This document shows, in pieces, positions 15,891 through 24,029 of a DNA stretch of 61,695 bases. Below the pieces are notes generated by a model, which was not told the origin of the DNA, did not search any database, and worked only from the letters and a program-made list of their open reading frames with translations. Source of the DNA: an uncultured Prevotella sp. (GTDB taxonomy: Bacteria > Bacteroidota > Bacteroidia > Bacteroidales > Bacteroidaceae); NCBI GenBank assembly GCA_937901345.1, contig CALCHM010000002.1, forward strand, positions 1 to 61,695, given 5' to 3'. A program made the position numbers and the translations under genes. The stretch's first letter is position 1. Every line of letters begins with the position of its first letter.

Positions 15891-17708
15891 TTACATACGT
15901 TCAGGCATTTCGATGCCGAGGAGTCCCATGCCGAGGCGAATTACCTTGGCTACGTTCTGCGAGAGCACGAGACGGAACACCTTCTTCGCTTCATCTTCTT
16001 CGCGGAGAATGCTGAATTCGTGGTAGAATTGGTTGTATTCCTTCACGAGTTCGTAGCAGTAGTTGGCGATCGTAGAGGGCGAATAATCTACGCCCGCAGC
16101 TTTCACTACTTGAGCAAATTCTGCTACGTGCTGAATGATTTCTTCTTCCTTCGTTGAGAGCGCAACGTTCGCACTGAGCGTTTCGGGAATCACGATACCT
16201 GCATCTTCGGCCTTGCGGAGGATAGATCGGATACGTGCATAAGTATATTGTACGAAGGGACCTGTGTTACCGTTGAAGTCGATACTTTCTTCGGGGTTGA
16301 AAAGCATGTTCTTGCGAGCATCCACCTTAAGGAGGAAGTACTTCAAGGCACCCATACCCACGATGCGTGCTACTTCTTGCTTCTCTTCCTCGCTCATGTC
16401 GGCAAACTTACCCGCTTCGTCGCTTGTCTGACGTGCTTGGCGCACCATTTCTGCTACTAATTCGTCAGCGTCAACAACAGTGCCTTCACGACTCTTCATC
16501 TTACCGTTGGGAAGTTCCACCATGCCGTAAGAGAAGTGCACCAAATCCTTACCCCATTCGAAACCAAGTTTGTCAAGCAAGATTGAGAGCACCTGGAAGT
16601 GGTAGTTTTGTTCGTTACCCACGACGTAAATCATCTTGTTAATGGGGAAGTCTTGGAAACGAAGCTTTGCTGTACCAATATCTTGAGTCATGTAAACCGA
16701 CGTGCCGTCAGAGCGGAGCAAGAGCTTTTCGTCCAAACCATTACCTGTGAGGTCGGCCCATACAGAACCGTCTTCGCGCTTGTAGAAAAGACCCTTCTGA
16801 AGTCCTTCAATCACCTTTTCGCGACCTTCAAGGTAGGTGTCGCTTTCGTAATAAATCTTGTCGAAACCCACACCGAGTGCTTTGTATGTTTCATCAAAAC
16901 CTTCATACACCCATTCGTTCATTTTGCGCCAAAGTGCACGTACTTCGCGGTCGTTGTGTTCCCACTTTACGAGCATTTCGCGAGCTTCCTTCATAAGGGG
17001 CGCTTCCGCTTTTGCCTTTTCTGTAGCTGCTTCTTCATCCATACCTTCCGCCATGAACTTTGCCGCAAGTTCCTTCACTTCTGCGCGATAGTGCTTGTCG
17101 AAAGCCACATAGTAATCACCAATCAAGTGGTCGCCCTTCTTGCCTGAAGATTCGGGAGTTTCACCATTGCCATACTTCTGCCAAGCAAGCATAGACTTAC
17201 AAATATGGATACCGCGGTCGTTCACGATATTTGTCTTCACCACACGGTTGCCGTTAGCTTCAGCAATTTGTGCTACAGCCCAACCAAGGAGGTTGTTACG
17301 CACGTGTCCCAAGTGGAGGGGTTTGTTCGTGTTGGGTGAAGAATATTCAATCATCACGAGGGGCGAACGATCGGTGGGCGTTGTGAAACCATACTTTTCC
17401 GCTGCGTGGATGTCGTTCAACAGCGCGATCCAAGCGGTGGGAGCGATAACGAGGTTCAAGAAGCCCTTGATGACGTTAAACGAAGCAATAACGTCGGTAT
17501 GTTCCTGAAGGTATTGACCGATTTCCTGAGCTGTGTCTTCGGGTTTCTTCTTCGATACACGGAGGAATGGGAACACCACGAGCGTAAGGTGACCTTCAAA
17601 TTCCTTCTTTGTCTTTGAAAGTTGCACCTGTTCTGCGGGTGCATCAAAGTCGTAAAGTTCCTTAATCGCAGCAATAATGGCTGCAGAAAGTTGTTGTTCT
17701 ATCTTCAT
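15891..17708 (-). CDS. argS: Arginine-tRNA ligase
   Basis: A 605-residue class I tRNA synthetase that charges tRNA-Arg. The N-terminal Add-1 domain is followed by the HIGH-type motif (NKPLHLGHVRNN, about residues 130-140), the ArgRS-specific lid region, a GKMKSREGT motif in the KMSKS position and the C-terminal anticodon-binding DALR domain ending LGIEMPERM. Length is normal for the family. A consensus promoter lies about 180 bases upstream on the same strand, and the RNase H gene follows in the same transcript. Confidence 0.96.
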   Translation of the reverse strand: MKIEQQLSAAIIAAIKELYDFDAPAEQVQLSKTKKEFEGHLTLVVFPFLRVSKKKPEDTAQEIGQYLQEHTDVIASFNVIKGFLNLVIAPTAWIALLNDIHAAEKYGFTTPTDRSPLVMIEYSSPNTNKPLHLGHVRNNLLGWAVAQIAEANGNRVVKTNIVNDRGIHICKSMLAWQKYGNGETPESSGKKGDHLIGDYYVAFDKHYRAEVKELAAKFMAEGMDEEAATEKAKAEAPLMKEAREMLVKWEHNDREVRALWRKMNEWVYEGFDETYKALGVGFDKIYYESDTYLEGREKVIEGLQKGLFYKREDGSVWADLTGNGLDEKLLLRSDGTSVYMTQDIGTAKLRFQDFPINKMIYVVGNEQNYHFQVLSILLDKLGFEWGKDLVHFSYGMVELPNGKMKSREGTVVDADELVAEMVRQARQTSDEAGKFADMSEEEKQEVARIVGMGALKYFLLKVDARKNMLFNPEESIDFNGNTGPFVQYTYARIRSILRKAEDAGIVIPETLSANVALSTKEEEIIQHVAEFAQVVKAAGVDYSPSTIANYCYELVKEYNQFYHEFSILREEDEAKKVFRLVLSQNVAKVIRLGMGLLGIEMPERM

Positions 17709-17892
17709 AATTTGTTTTTAGTTTTGCGTTGGACGTTTCTGATTTTCTGCCCTACCTAACCGTCTTAATCCATCTTGTTATGATTTACCGAGAATAATTG
17801 GTTTTTGGTCCTTTTGCAGACGTGTTTTTACTACAAGTATTCTGGTTTCTTACCGGTTGGATAGTGGCGTTAATACACGTTTAAATTGCACG

Positions 17893-17924
17893 CAAATTTA
17901 CTATTTTTTACCATAGTGGGCAAA
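17893..17924 (-). promoter_or_regulatory. argS promoter
   Basis: On the minus strand, TTTG (17924-17921) and TAAATTTG (17900-17893) are 20 bp apart and match the full Bacteroidota consensus. It gives a 5' leader of about 180 bases before the argS start, in which no known riboswitch is recognised. Confidence 0.75.
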
Positions 17925-17963
17925 TTCAGGGGCGCTTACGCTTAAATTCGGAATAAAAAAAGG

Positions 17964-17971
17964 TATTTTTG
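17964..17971 (+). promoter_or_regulatory. Possible uvrA promoter (-7 box)
   Basis: TATTTTTG fits TAnnTTTG. No clear -33 TTTG is seen at the expected distance. It would give a leader of about 110 bases that includes the duplicated start region. Confidence 0.45.
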
Positions 17972-18050
17972 CCGTGAAAAATAAGGAATCACCCCTCATT
18001 GTGCGTATTGCAGATTGCGTTATGAGCGGTGTTTGTGTACGCTAAACGCT

Positions 18051-18095
18051 TCCAATTTTAACGGATGACGAAAACCCAATTTTAACGGATGACGA
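18051..18095 (+). repeat. 24-bp direct duplication spanning the uvrA start codon
   Basis: CCAATTTTAACGGATGACGA occurs twice, 24 bp apart, ending at the uvrA ATG (18089). The upstream copy has its own ATG (18065), which opens a 6-codon frame closed by TAA at 18083-18085, four bases before the true start. Confidence 0.85.
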
Positions 18096-20911
18096 TAAAG
18101 ATTAAAGGCGCTCGGGTCAATAACCTCAAGAATATCGACCTTGAAATTCCTCGCGACAAATTGATAGTTGTTACAGGCTTGTCGGGTTCCGGCAAGTCGT
18201 CTTTGGCTTTCGACACACTTTATGCCGAAGGTCAACGTCGGTATGTAGAAAGTCTTTCTGCCTATTCGCGCCAGTTCTTAGGGCGAATGCACAAACCGGA
18301 GTGTGATTATATCAAGGGACTTCCTCCCGCCATTGCCATCGAACAGAAGGTGACGTCGCGCAATCCGCGCTCAACGGTGGGCACTTCTACGGAAATTTAC
18401 GAATATCTCCGTCTGCTTTATGCGCGCATTGGTCGCACGTTCTCGCCAGTGAGTGGTGAGGAGGTGAAACGTCACACGGTGAAAGACGTCATCGATTGCG
18501 CGCTTTCGCATCCTGCTGGTACGCGCTTCACGGTGCTTGCTCCGATGCGTATCCATGGCGACCGCACCCTGCGCGAACAGTTGGAGATTGACCTGAAACA
18601 AGGACTTTCGCGCTTGGATATTGAGGGAGAAATGGTGCGTATCGAGGATTTTCTGTCGGAAGGACAACAGACAACGGACAATGAACAACAGACAACAACT
18701 GGGGGGCTTTACTTGCTCCTCGACCGCTTGGCGGTAGATAATTCACAAACCGCTATTTCGCGTCTTGCCGACTCCGTTCAAACGGCGTTCTTTGAAGGTG
18801 GCGGAACCTGCGTGTTACGCTTCTATCCAGGAAAGGAAACGGTGACGTTCAGCGAGCGCTTTGAGGCCGATGGCATTCAGTTTGAAGAACCTTCCGACAG
18901 CATGTTCTCGTTTAACTCTCCCTTGGGCGCATGCCCCGAATGTGAGGGTTTTGGGCGCATCATGGGTATTGATGAACAACTGGTGGTCCCCAATTCTTCG
19001 CTCTCGGTGTATGACGGTGCCGTAATGTGTTGGCGCGGTGATAAGATGGGCGAATGGCGCAAGGAATTCTGTCGTCGTGCCTCGGAGGTTGGGTTCCCGA
19101 TATTTGAACCTTATTACAACCTTACGCAGGAACAGAAGGACTATCTCTGGCATGGCGACGGCAAAGTGCATCATGGCGATGGTGACTGGGATGTTTGCAT
19201 CGACCGTTTCTTCGACATGCTCCGCGAAAACCAATATAAGATTCAGTATCGCGTCATGTTAGCACGCTATCGCGGAAAGACGGAGTGCCCCACGTGTCGC
19301 GGTTCGCGCTTGAAGAAACAAGCGTCTTATGTAAAGGTGGGCGGGAAGAATATTACCGAACTCGTGCGTCTGTCTATCCGAGAGTTGCAGGAATTTTTCG
19401 CTAACTTGACGCTCCTTCCGCATGAAGAGCAGGTGGCAGCGCGCCTCTTGACAGAAATACGCAGCCGTTTGGAATTCTTGATGGATGTCGGTTTGGGTTA
19501 TCTCACCCTCGACCGCTTGAGCAACACGCTTTCGGGCGGCGAAAGTCAGCGTATCAACCTTGCCACTTCACTCGGTTCGTCGCTCGTGGGTTCGCTTTAC
19601 ATCCTTGACGAACCCAGCATCGGACTTCACTCGCGCGACACCGACCGTCTCATTTCCGTCTTGAAGAAGTTGCGTGACTTGGGAAACACCGTAGTAATCG
19701 TAGAACACGATGAGGAGATTATTCGTGAGGCTGATTACATCATTGACATCGGTCCCGACGCGGGTCGCCGCGGTGGTGAAGTGACGTTTGCAGGTACCCT
19801 CTCTAAGGGACTCGCTCACGGAGGCGATGAAAACTATAACTCGCACACGTTGCGCTATTTGACAGGCCGTGAACGCATCGAAGTTCCCACCTCGCGCCGT
19901 CATTGGAACAATTTCATCGAACTCAAAGGTGCGCGCCACAACAATTTGAAGGGGGTTGACGCCAAGTTCCCTCTGAACGTTATGACGGTTGTCACGGGGG
20001 TGAGCGGTTCGGGAAAATCCACACTCGTGCGTGACATTTTCTACCGTGCCTTGAAGCGCCACTTCGATGAACCCTGCGACCGTCCCGGCGAGTACATTTC
20101 GCTCGATGGCGACTTGAATCAAATCAAGGCAATTGAATTTGTCGACCAAAATCCTATCGGCAAATCCTCGCGCTCGAATCCCGTGACCTATGTCAAGGCT
20201 TACGATGAAATCCGCAAGTTGCTAGCAGCGCAACCCTTGGCGAAGCAGATGGACTTCACTGCAGCCCATTTCTCCTTCAATACCGATGGCGGACGTTGTG
20301 AGGATTGTAAAGGTGAGGGCACGGTAACGGTGGAAATGCAATTCATGGCCGACCTCATCTTGGAGTGTGAAGCGTGTGGCGGAAAGCGTTTTAAGAGCGA
20401 TATCCTTGAAGTGCGCTTTGCGGGTAAGAATGTTCACGACATTCTGGAGATGACCATCAATCAGGCGATAGAATTCTTCACCGAGCACGGGCAAGAAAAG
20501 ATTGCGCGTCGTCTGAAACCGCTTCAAGATGTAGGACTCGGTTACATCCATCTCGGTCAACCTTCGTCAACCCTATCTGGTGGTGAAAACCAACGCGTGA
20601 AGTTGGCTTACTATCTCGGTTTGGAACGCACCGAACCCACTTTGTTCATCTTTGACGAACCCACCACGGGACTCCACTTCCACGACATCAAGCGCCTGCT
20701 TTGCTCCTTCGATGCCCTCATTGCGCGTGGTCATACCGTATTAATCATTGAGCACAATCTTGACGTGATTAAGTGTGCCGACCACGTGATAGACCTCGGT
20801 CCTGAGGGCGGAGACGAAGGTGGCACCATCATAGCTTGTGGCACGCCTGAGGAAGTCGTGGCACAGGGCGTGGGGTACACCGCGCGCTTCTTGCAAGAAA
20901 AGATACGTTAG
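18089..20911 (+). CDS. uvrA: Excinuclease ABC subunit A
   Basis: A 940-residue ATPase that finds bulky DNA damage and loads UvrB in nucleotide excision repair. Two ABC modules are seen: Walker A GLSGSGKS with signature LSGGESQR, and GVSGSGKS with LSGGENQR. Zinc-type Cys pairs include CPECEGFG, CPTCRGSR and CEDCKGEGTV. Residues 192-205 (GQQTTDNEQQTTTGG) are an unusual polar insert whose DNA (18662-18701) shares an exact word with the intergenic repeat at 26390. The start is at the second copy of a duplicated initiation region. Confidence 0.96.
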   Translation: MTIKIKGARVNNLKNIDLEIPRDKLIVVTGLSGSGKSSLAFDTLYAEGQRRYVESLSAYSRQFLGRMHKPECDYIKGLPPAIAIEQKVTSRNPRSTVGTSTEIYEYLRLLYARIGRTFSPVSGEEVKRHTVKDVIDCALSHPAGTRFTVLAPMRIHGDRTLREQLEIDLKQGLSRLDIEGEMVRIEDFLSEGQQTTDNEQQTTTGGLYLLLDRLAVDNSQTAISRLADSVQTAFFEGGGTCVLRFYPGKETVTFSERFEADGIQFEEPSDSMFSFNSPLGACPECEGFGRIMGIDEQLVVPNSSLSVYDGAVMCWRGDKMGEWRKEFCRRASEVGFPIFEPYYNLTQEQKDYLWHGDGKVHHGDGDWDVCIDRFFDMLRENQYKIQYRVMLARYRGKTECPTCRGSRLKKQASYVKVGGKNITELVRLSIRELQEFFANLTLLPHEEQVAARLLTEIRSRLEFLMDVGLGYLTLDRLSNTLSGGESQRINLATSLGSSLVGSLYILDEPSIGLHSRDTDRLISVLKKLRDLGNTVVIVEHDEEIIREADYIIDIGPDAGRRGGEVTFAGTLSKGLAHGGDENYNSHTLRYLTGRERIEVPTSRRHWNNFIELKGARHNNLKGVDAKFPLNVMTVVTGVSGSGKSTLVRDIFYRALKRHFDEPCDRPGEYISLDGDLNQIKAIEFVDQNPIGKSSRSNPVTYVKAYDEIRKLLAAQPLAKQMDFTAAHFSFNTDGGRCEDCKGEGTVTVEMQFMADLILECEACGGKRFKSDILEVRFAGKNVHDILEMTINQAIEFFTEHGQEKIARRLKPLQDVGLGYIHLGQPSSTLSGGENQRVKLAYYLGLERTEPTLFIFDEPTTGLHFHDIKRLLCSFDALIARGHTVLIIEHNLDVIKCADHVIDLGPEGGDEGGTIIACGTPEEVVAQGVGYTARFLQEKIR
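18662..18701 (+). repeat. Word-repeat insert inside uvrA
   Basis: The tract contains GGACAACAGACAACGGACAA, found exactly at 26390-26409 in an intergenic block, and continues with AACAACAGACAACAACT. It is in frame and adds about 14 polar residues to UvrA. Confidence 0.8.
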
Positions 20912-21084
20912 AAATGAGAAAGGAAAAATGAGAAAGGAGAAATGGCTGCGCGCCGCCGTTCTCTATTCTCATAGTTTGTTTCCCCCTTTCTTATAAAACA
21001 CAAATGACCTCTTGTTAACTCAACAAATATAAGGCGATATATCCCGCAAGGTAATTTCTCCTTTTCACCTTTCCTCCTTTCTCC
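20912..21084. repeat. GAGAAAGGAGAAATG-type word-repeat block
   Basis: The gap between uvrA and the permease starts with repeated GAGAAAGGAAAAATG and GAGAAAGGAGAAATG words and ends with the pyrimidine form TTTCTCCTTTTCACC and CTCCTTTCTCC just before the start codon. No terminator is clear. Confidence 0.65.
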
Positions 21085-22737
21085 ATGGGACTTTTTAAAA
21101 GAAAATCAATTGAAGCCATCTTGGCTGAATCAAATGCTGAAGGGCAGACATCGTTGAAGCGCGTGTTGGGTCCGGTGGGACTCGTGCTCTTCGGAATTGG
21201 TGTTATCGTCGGTGCCGGACTGTTCTCCATTACGGGTTTGGTTGCTGCCGAATATACCGGACCTGCCATAACGCTCTCGTTCGTTATTGCCGCCATCGGT
21301 TGTTGTTTTGCCGGACTCTGCTATGCGGAGTTTGCCTCGATGATCCCCATTTCGGGCAGTGCCTACACCTATACCTACGCCACGATGGGCGAGTTTACGG
21401 CGTGGACCATCGGTTGGGCGCTCGTGTTGGAGTTTTCGGTGGCCAGCATTCTCGTCGCCATTTCGTGGAGCGGTTATTTCGTGCAATTCCTTGCGGGGAT
21501 TGGCGTTGTCATACCTCCAGAACTGTGCGCCGGACCTTGGAACGGCGGCATGATGAACATTCCAGCTGCGCTCATCATCGTTTTGATGAGTCTTTTCCTC
21601 ATGAAGGGCACAGAGACGAGCGCACGCGTCAACAACATCATCGTCTTCTTGAAAATCGGTGTCATCGCCGCCTTCATCATCCTGGGATGGCAGTACATCA
21701 ATCCTGCCAACCACGACCCCTATGTTCCCGCTAACGTTTCTGGCGTTTTTGGCGAATTCGGTTGGTCGGGCATCTTGCGCGGTGCGGCTGTCGTATTTTT
21801 GGCATATTTAGGTTTTGACATCGTGAGTTGCGCCGCTCAGGAAACGAAGAACCCCAAGCGTGCCATGCCCATCGGTATATTGGGTTCGCTTGCGGCCTGC
21901 ACGGTGCTCTACATCCTTTTTGCACACGTCATGACGGGCGTGGCCAACTACACCTCCTTTGCCGGACAAGACGGACTCGCACCCGTTGCCACCGCCATCC
22001 GACAGATGGGTGAACCCGACGCTTCGGGTGCCATTATTCCTGCCTATCCGTGGTTGAACCGCGCCGTAATCTTCGCCATCCTCTTTGGATACTGTTCCGT
22101 AATCCTTGCCCTATTGATGGGGCAGAGTCGTGTGTTTATGACAATGAGTCAAGACGGACTGTTGCCCAAACTCTTTTCAAAACTCGACCCGAAGACGCGC
22201 ACACCCCTGCGCAGCAATCTGGTATTTATGGTTGTGATAGCCGTGCTTTCAGCCTTCGCTCCTCCGCAGATTGCAGGCGAACTCACCAACATCGGCACGC
22301 TCTTTGCCTTCACCATTGTTTGTGCTGGCGTTTTGGTGGTGCGTCGCACGATGCCCAACGCCGAACGCGGTTTCCGCACACCCTTTGTGCCCTTTGTGCC
22401 TCTGGCGGGCATCATGGTGTGTGTAGCGCTCATGCTTTTCCTTCCTGCCGACACTTGGATGCGCCTCGTCATGTGGTTGCTCATCGGTTACGACGTGTAC
22501 AGTCTCTATGGCATGAAACATTCCAAGATGGCACCTGCCGACCACCGCACACGACGCGGACAATCCGTCTTCAATGTCATCTGCATCGGTTTGGGAGTGC
22601 TCTGCATCGTCACCGGATTTTGGCATCAACAGACCGTTGGCATGAATGCCGATAAAACGCTCTTCATCCTCGCTACCGTCTTCGGGCTTGTTCACATTGC
22701 GTGGTACACCCTCCGCCTAACGCGTAAGGCAAATTGA
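21085..22737 (+). CDS. Amino acid permease, APC superfamily (cationic amino acid type)
   Basis: A 550-residue inner-membrane transporter with 12 to 14 predicted helices. The family mark is GIGVIVGAGLFSITG in helix 1, and FAGLCYAEFASMIPISGSAYTY in helices 2-3 is typical of the CAT/YfnA branch. It probably imports amino acids by proton symport; the substrate cannot be read from sequence. It carries a short N-terminal extension as in YfnA (MGLFKRKSIEAILAES). A hairpin terminator follows, then a 42-bp repeat array. Confidence 0.88.
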   Translation: MGLFKRKSIEAILAESNAEGQTSLKRVLGPVGLVLFGIGVIVGAGLFSITGLVAAEYTGPAITLSFVIAAIGCCFAGLCYAEFASMIPISGSAYTYTYATMGEFTAWTIGWALVLEFSVASILVAISWSGYFVQFLAGIGVVIPPELCAGPWNGGMMNIPAALIIVLMSLFLMKGTETSARVNNIIVFLKIGVIAAFIILGWQYINPANHDPYVPANVSGVFGEFGWSGILRGAAVVFLAYLGFDIVSCAAQETKNPKRAMPIGILGSLAACTVLYILFAHVMTGVANYTSFAGQDGLAPVATAIRQMGEPDASGAIIPAYPWLNRAVIFAILFGYCSVILALLMGQSRVFMTMSQDGLLPKLFSKLDPKTRTPLRSNLVFMVVIAVLSAFAPPQIAGELTNIGTLFAFTIVCAGVLVVRRTMPNAERGFRTPFVPFVPLAGIMVCVALMLFLPADTWMRLVMWLLIGYDVYSLYGMKHSKMAPADHRTRRGQSVFNVICIGLGVLCIVTGFWHQQTVGMNADKTLFILATVFGLVHIAWYTLRLTRKAN

Positions 22738-22778
22738 CTTTAAAATAACAGCAATCAAAACGTCGTCGAACCGTTTTC

Positions 22779-22827
22779 AAACGTGCTGCTATCTCCGCAT
22801 CTGTCGGGATGGCAGCACGTTTCGTTT
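22779..22827 (+). terminator. Terminator after the amino acid permease
   Basis: An 11-bp stem, AAACGTGCTGC (22779-22789) with GCAGCACGTTT (22812-22822), followed by CGTTTT. Confidence 0.8.
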
Positions 22828-22869
22828 TAGAAGCAACTCCATGCTCGGGACGTCAATTTCGATGCTATT

Positions 22870-23289
22870 TTTATCAAACGTACCTTGTTGTGATAAAAAT
22901 AGAGTACCAATTTTATCAAATGTACCTTGCACCGATAAAATGGAGGTCTCTGATTTATCAAATATTACTTGCACTGATAAAACGGAGGTCTCTGATTTGT
23001 CAAATACCACTTGCACTGATAAAATGGAGGTCTCTGATTTATCAAATACTACTTGCACTGATAAAATGGAGGTCTCTGATTTATCAAATATCACTTGCAC
23101 TGATAAAATGGAGGCCTCTGATTTATCAAATATCACTTGCACTGATAAAATGGAGGTCTCTGATTTATCAAATACCACTTGCACTGATAAAATGGAGGAC
23201 TCTGATTTATCAAATACTACTTGCACTGATAAAATCGGTGTCCCAAATTTATCAAATACCACTTGCGGTGATAAAAATGGCGTTCCGAA
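22870..23289. repeat. Array A: ten units of a 42-bp tandem repeat
   Basis: TTTATC (once TTTGTC) begins at 22870, 22912, 22954, 22996, 23038, 23080, 23122, 23164, 23206 and 23248, exactly 42 bp apart. Each unit holds an inverted repeat TTTATC-N16-GATAAA, followed in the inner units by ATGGAGGTCTCTGA. The inner units are nearly identical and the outer ones diverged. Open frames across the array on both strands follow from a period divisible by three; none has start signals or a domain. It lies between the permease and the His-rich gene. Confidence 0.95.
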
Positions 23290-23465
23290 TGGGGCAAATT
23301 TAAAGAGGTACTCCCTGAGCGAAAACGTTTCCACGGTTTGCGGGTCGTGGAGACGTTTTTTATCCCTATTATGGACGTTTTTCATCCTAATTAATTATGA
23401 GACGCGAGGGTATGGCAGCGGCAGAATCATCAAAAGTAGGTATTTCCAGATATTGCAGAAATTTG
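23290..23465. other. Intergenic stretch between array A and the His-rich gene
   Basis: Contains a small inverted repeat (GAAAACGTTTCCACGG near CGTGGAGACGTTTTTTAT), which could terminate transcripts on the plus strand as GTTTCCACG...CGTGGAGAC plus a T-run (23327-23361). No gene is seen. Confidence 0.5.
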
Positions 23466-23473
23466 TAATTTTG
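23466..23473 (+). promoter_or_regulatory. Promoter -7 box before the His-rich gene
   Basis: TAATTTTG fits TAnnTTTG, with a weak TTTC 19 bp upstream. The leader would be about 40 bases. Confidence 0.5.
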
Positions 23474-23516
23474 CACAGAATTTCAAAAAAAACGCAACCG
23501 CTTGTCACTATTGAGA

Positions 23517-23837
23517 ATGATAAAGGCATGGGTGATGCTCCTACTCTTCGTGGTTTATCAAGTAGGCATCACGAGCTTCGTTCACGTGCATATTGTGAAC
23601 GGAGTTACTATCGTGCACTCTCACCTTTTGGGCGACAATGCGCACGACCATACGGAAAAGCAAGTGGCGTCAATTGACTGCACGTGCCATTACGTATGTC
23701 TAGATGTGCCCGAGGCGGTTGCTGTTGCCGCTCCCCGTGTGGTGGTGCTTCAGGTGGATTATGCTGAGGCGCTCGTGAGAGTGGTGACTTCCGATGTTCC
23801 TACTTTTTGTTTGCGCGGACCTCCCGCAGTGTGTTAG
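23517..23837 (+). CDS. Small exported His-rich protein, metal-related candidate
   Basis: A 106-residue protein starting at ATG 23517. A hydrophobic N-terminus (MIKAWVMLLLFVVYQVGITS) acts as signal or anchor. The next 30 residues are His-rich (FVHVHIVNG, VHSHLLGDNAHDH), with a CTCHYVC motif at about residue 55. Similar short His-rich exported proteins stand next to TonB receptors in other Bacteroidales. Here a TonB receptor with a His tract follows, so metal (zinc or similar) binding in the periplasm is a reasonable inference. No enzyme motif is seen. Confidence 0.65.
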   Translation: MIKAWVMLLLFVVYQVGITSFVHVHIVNGVTIVHSHLLGDNAHDHTEKQVASIDCTCHYVCLDVPEAVAVAAPRVVVLQVDYAEALVRVVTSDVPTFCLRGPPAVC

Positions 23838-23845
23838 TTTTAAGT

Positions 23846-23951
23846 GGTAATAATATAGCAGTAACTTGCGTGACTTTGGGTTGAACTAATCATATTTTAG
23901 ACGCCTTCAGCGTCATGAAACATGAACTTGGTTTACTGCTAATTTATAGCC
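23846..23951. repeat. Small foldback element (MITE-like or structured leader)
   Basis: Ends GGTAATAATATAGCAGTAA (23846-23864) and TTACTGCTAATTTATAGCC (23933-23951) are inverted copies with four mismatches. A GACGC-CTTCA-GCGTC hairpin (23900-23914) sits inside. The end motif AATATAGCAGT also occurs in the foldback element at 49855-50095. It lies in the leader of the TonB receptor gene, so an RNA regulatory role is also possible. Confidence 0.6.
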
Positions 23952-24029
23952 TTTTAGTAGACAAATTTTGTAGGTACGAGCAGACAAGTTGGTTTGCCCA
24001 TACCTTTTTATCCCACTAACACATAAATA

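Noticed and set aside
17709..17890. T-box or other riboswitch in the argS leader
   Set aside because: The leader is long enough, but no specifier loop, T-box sequence or antiterminator pair could be recognised.
22870..23289. CRISPR array
   Set aside because: Units follow one another at 42 bp with near-identical sequence throughout; there are no unique spacers and no cas genes nearby. The same holds for arrays B and C.
22789..23677. Open frames of up to 278 codons across array A on both strands
   Set aside because: The period of 42 is a multiple of three, so frames stay open by necessity. No start signals, no domain and equal openness in three frames argue against a protein, though the DKS-type periodic peptide is noted as an alternative.
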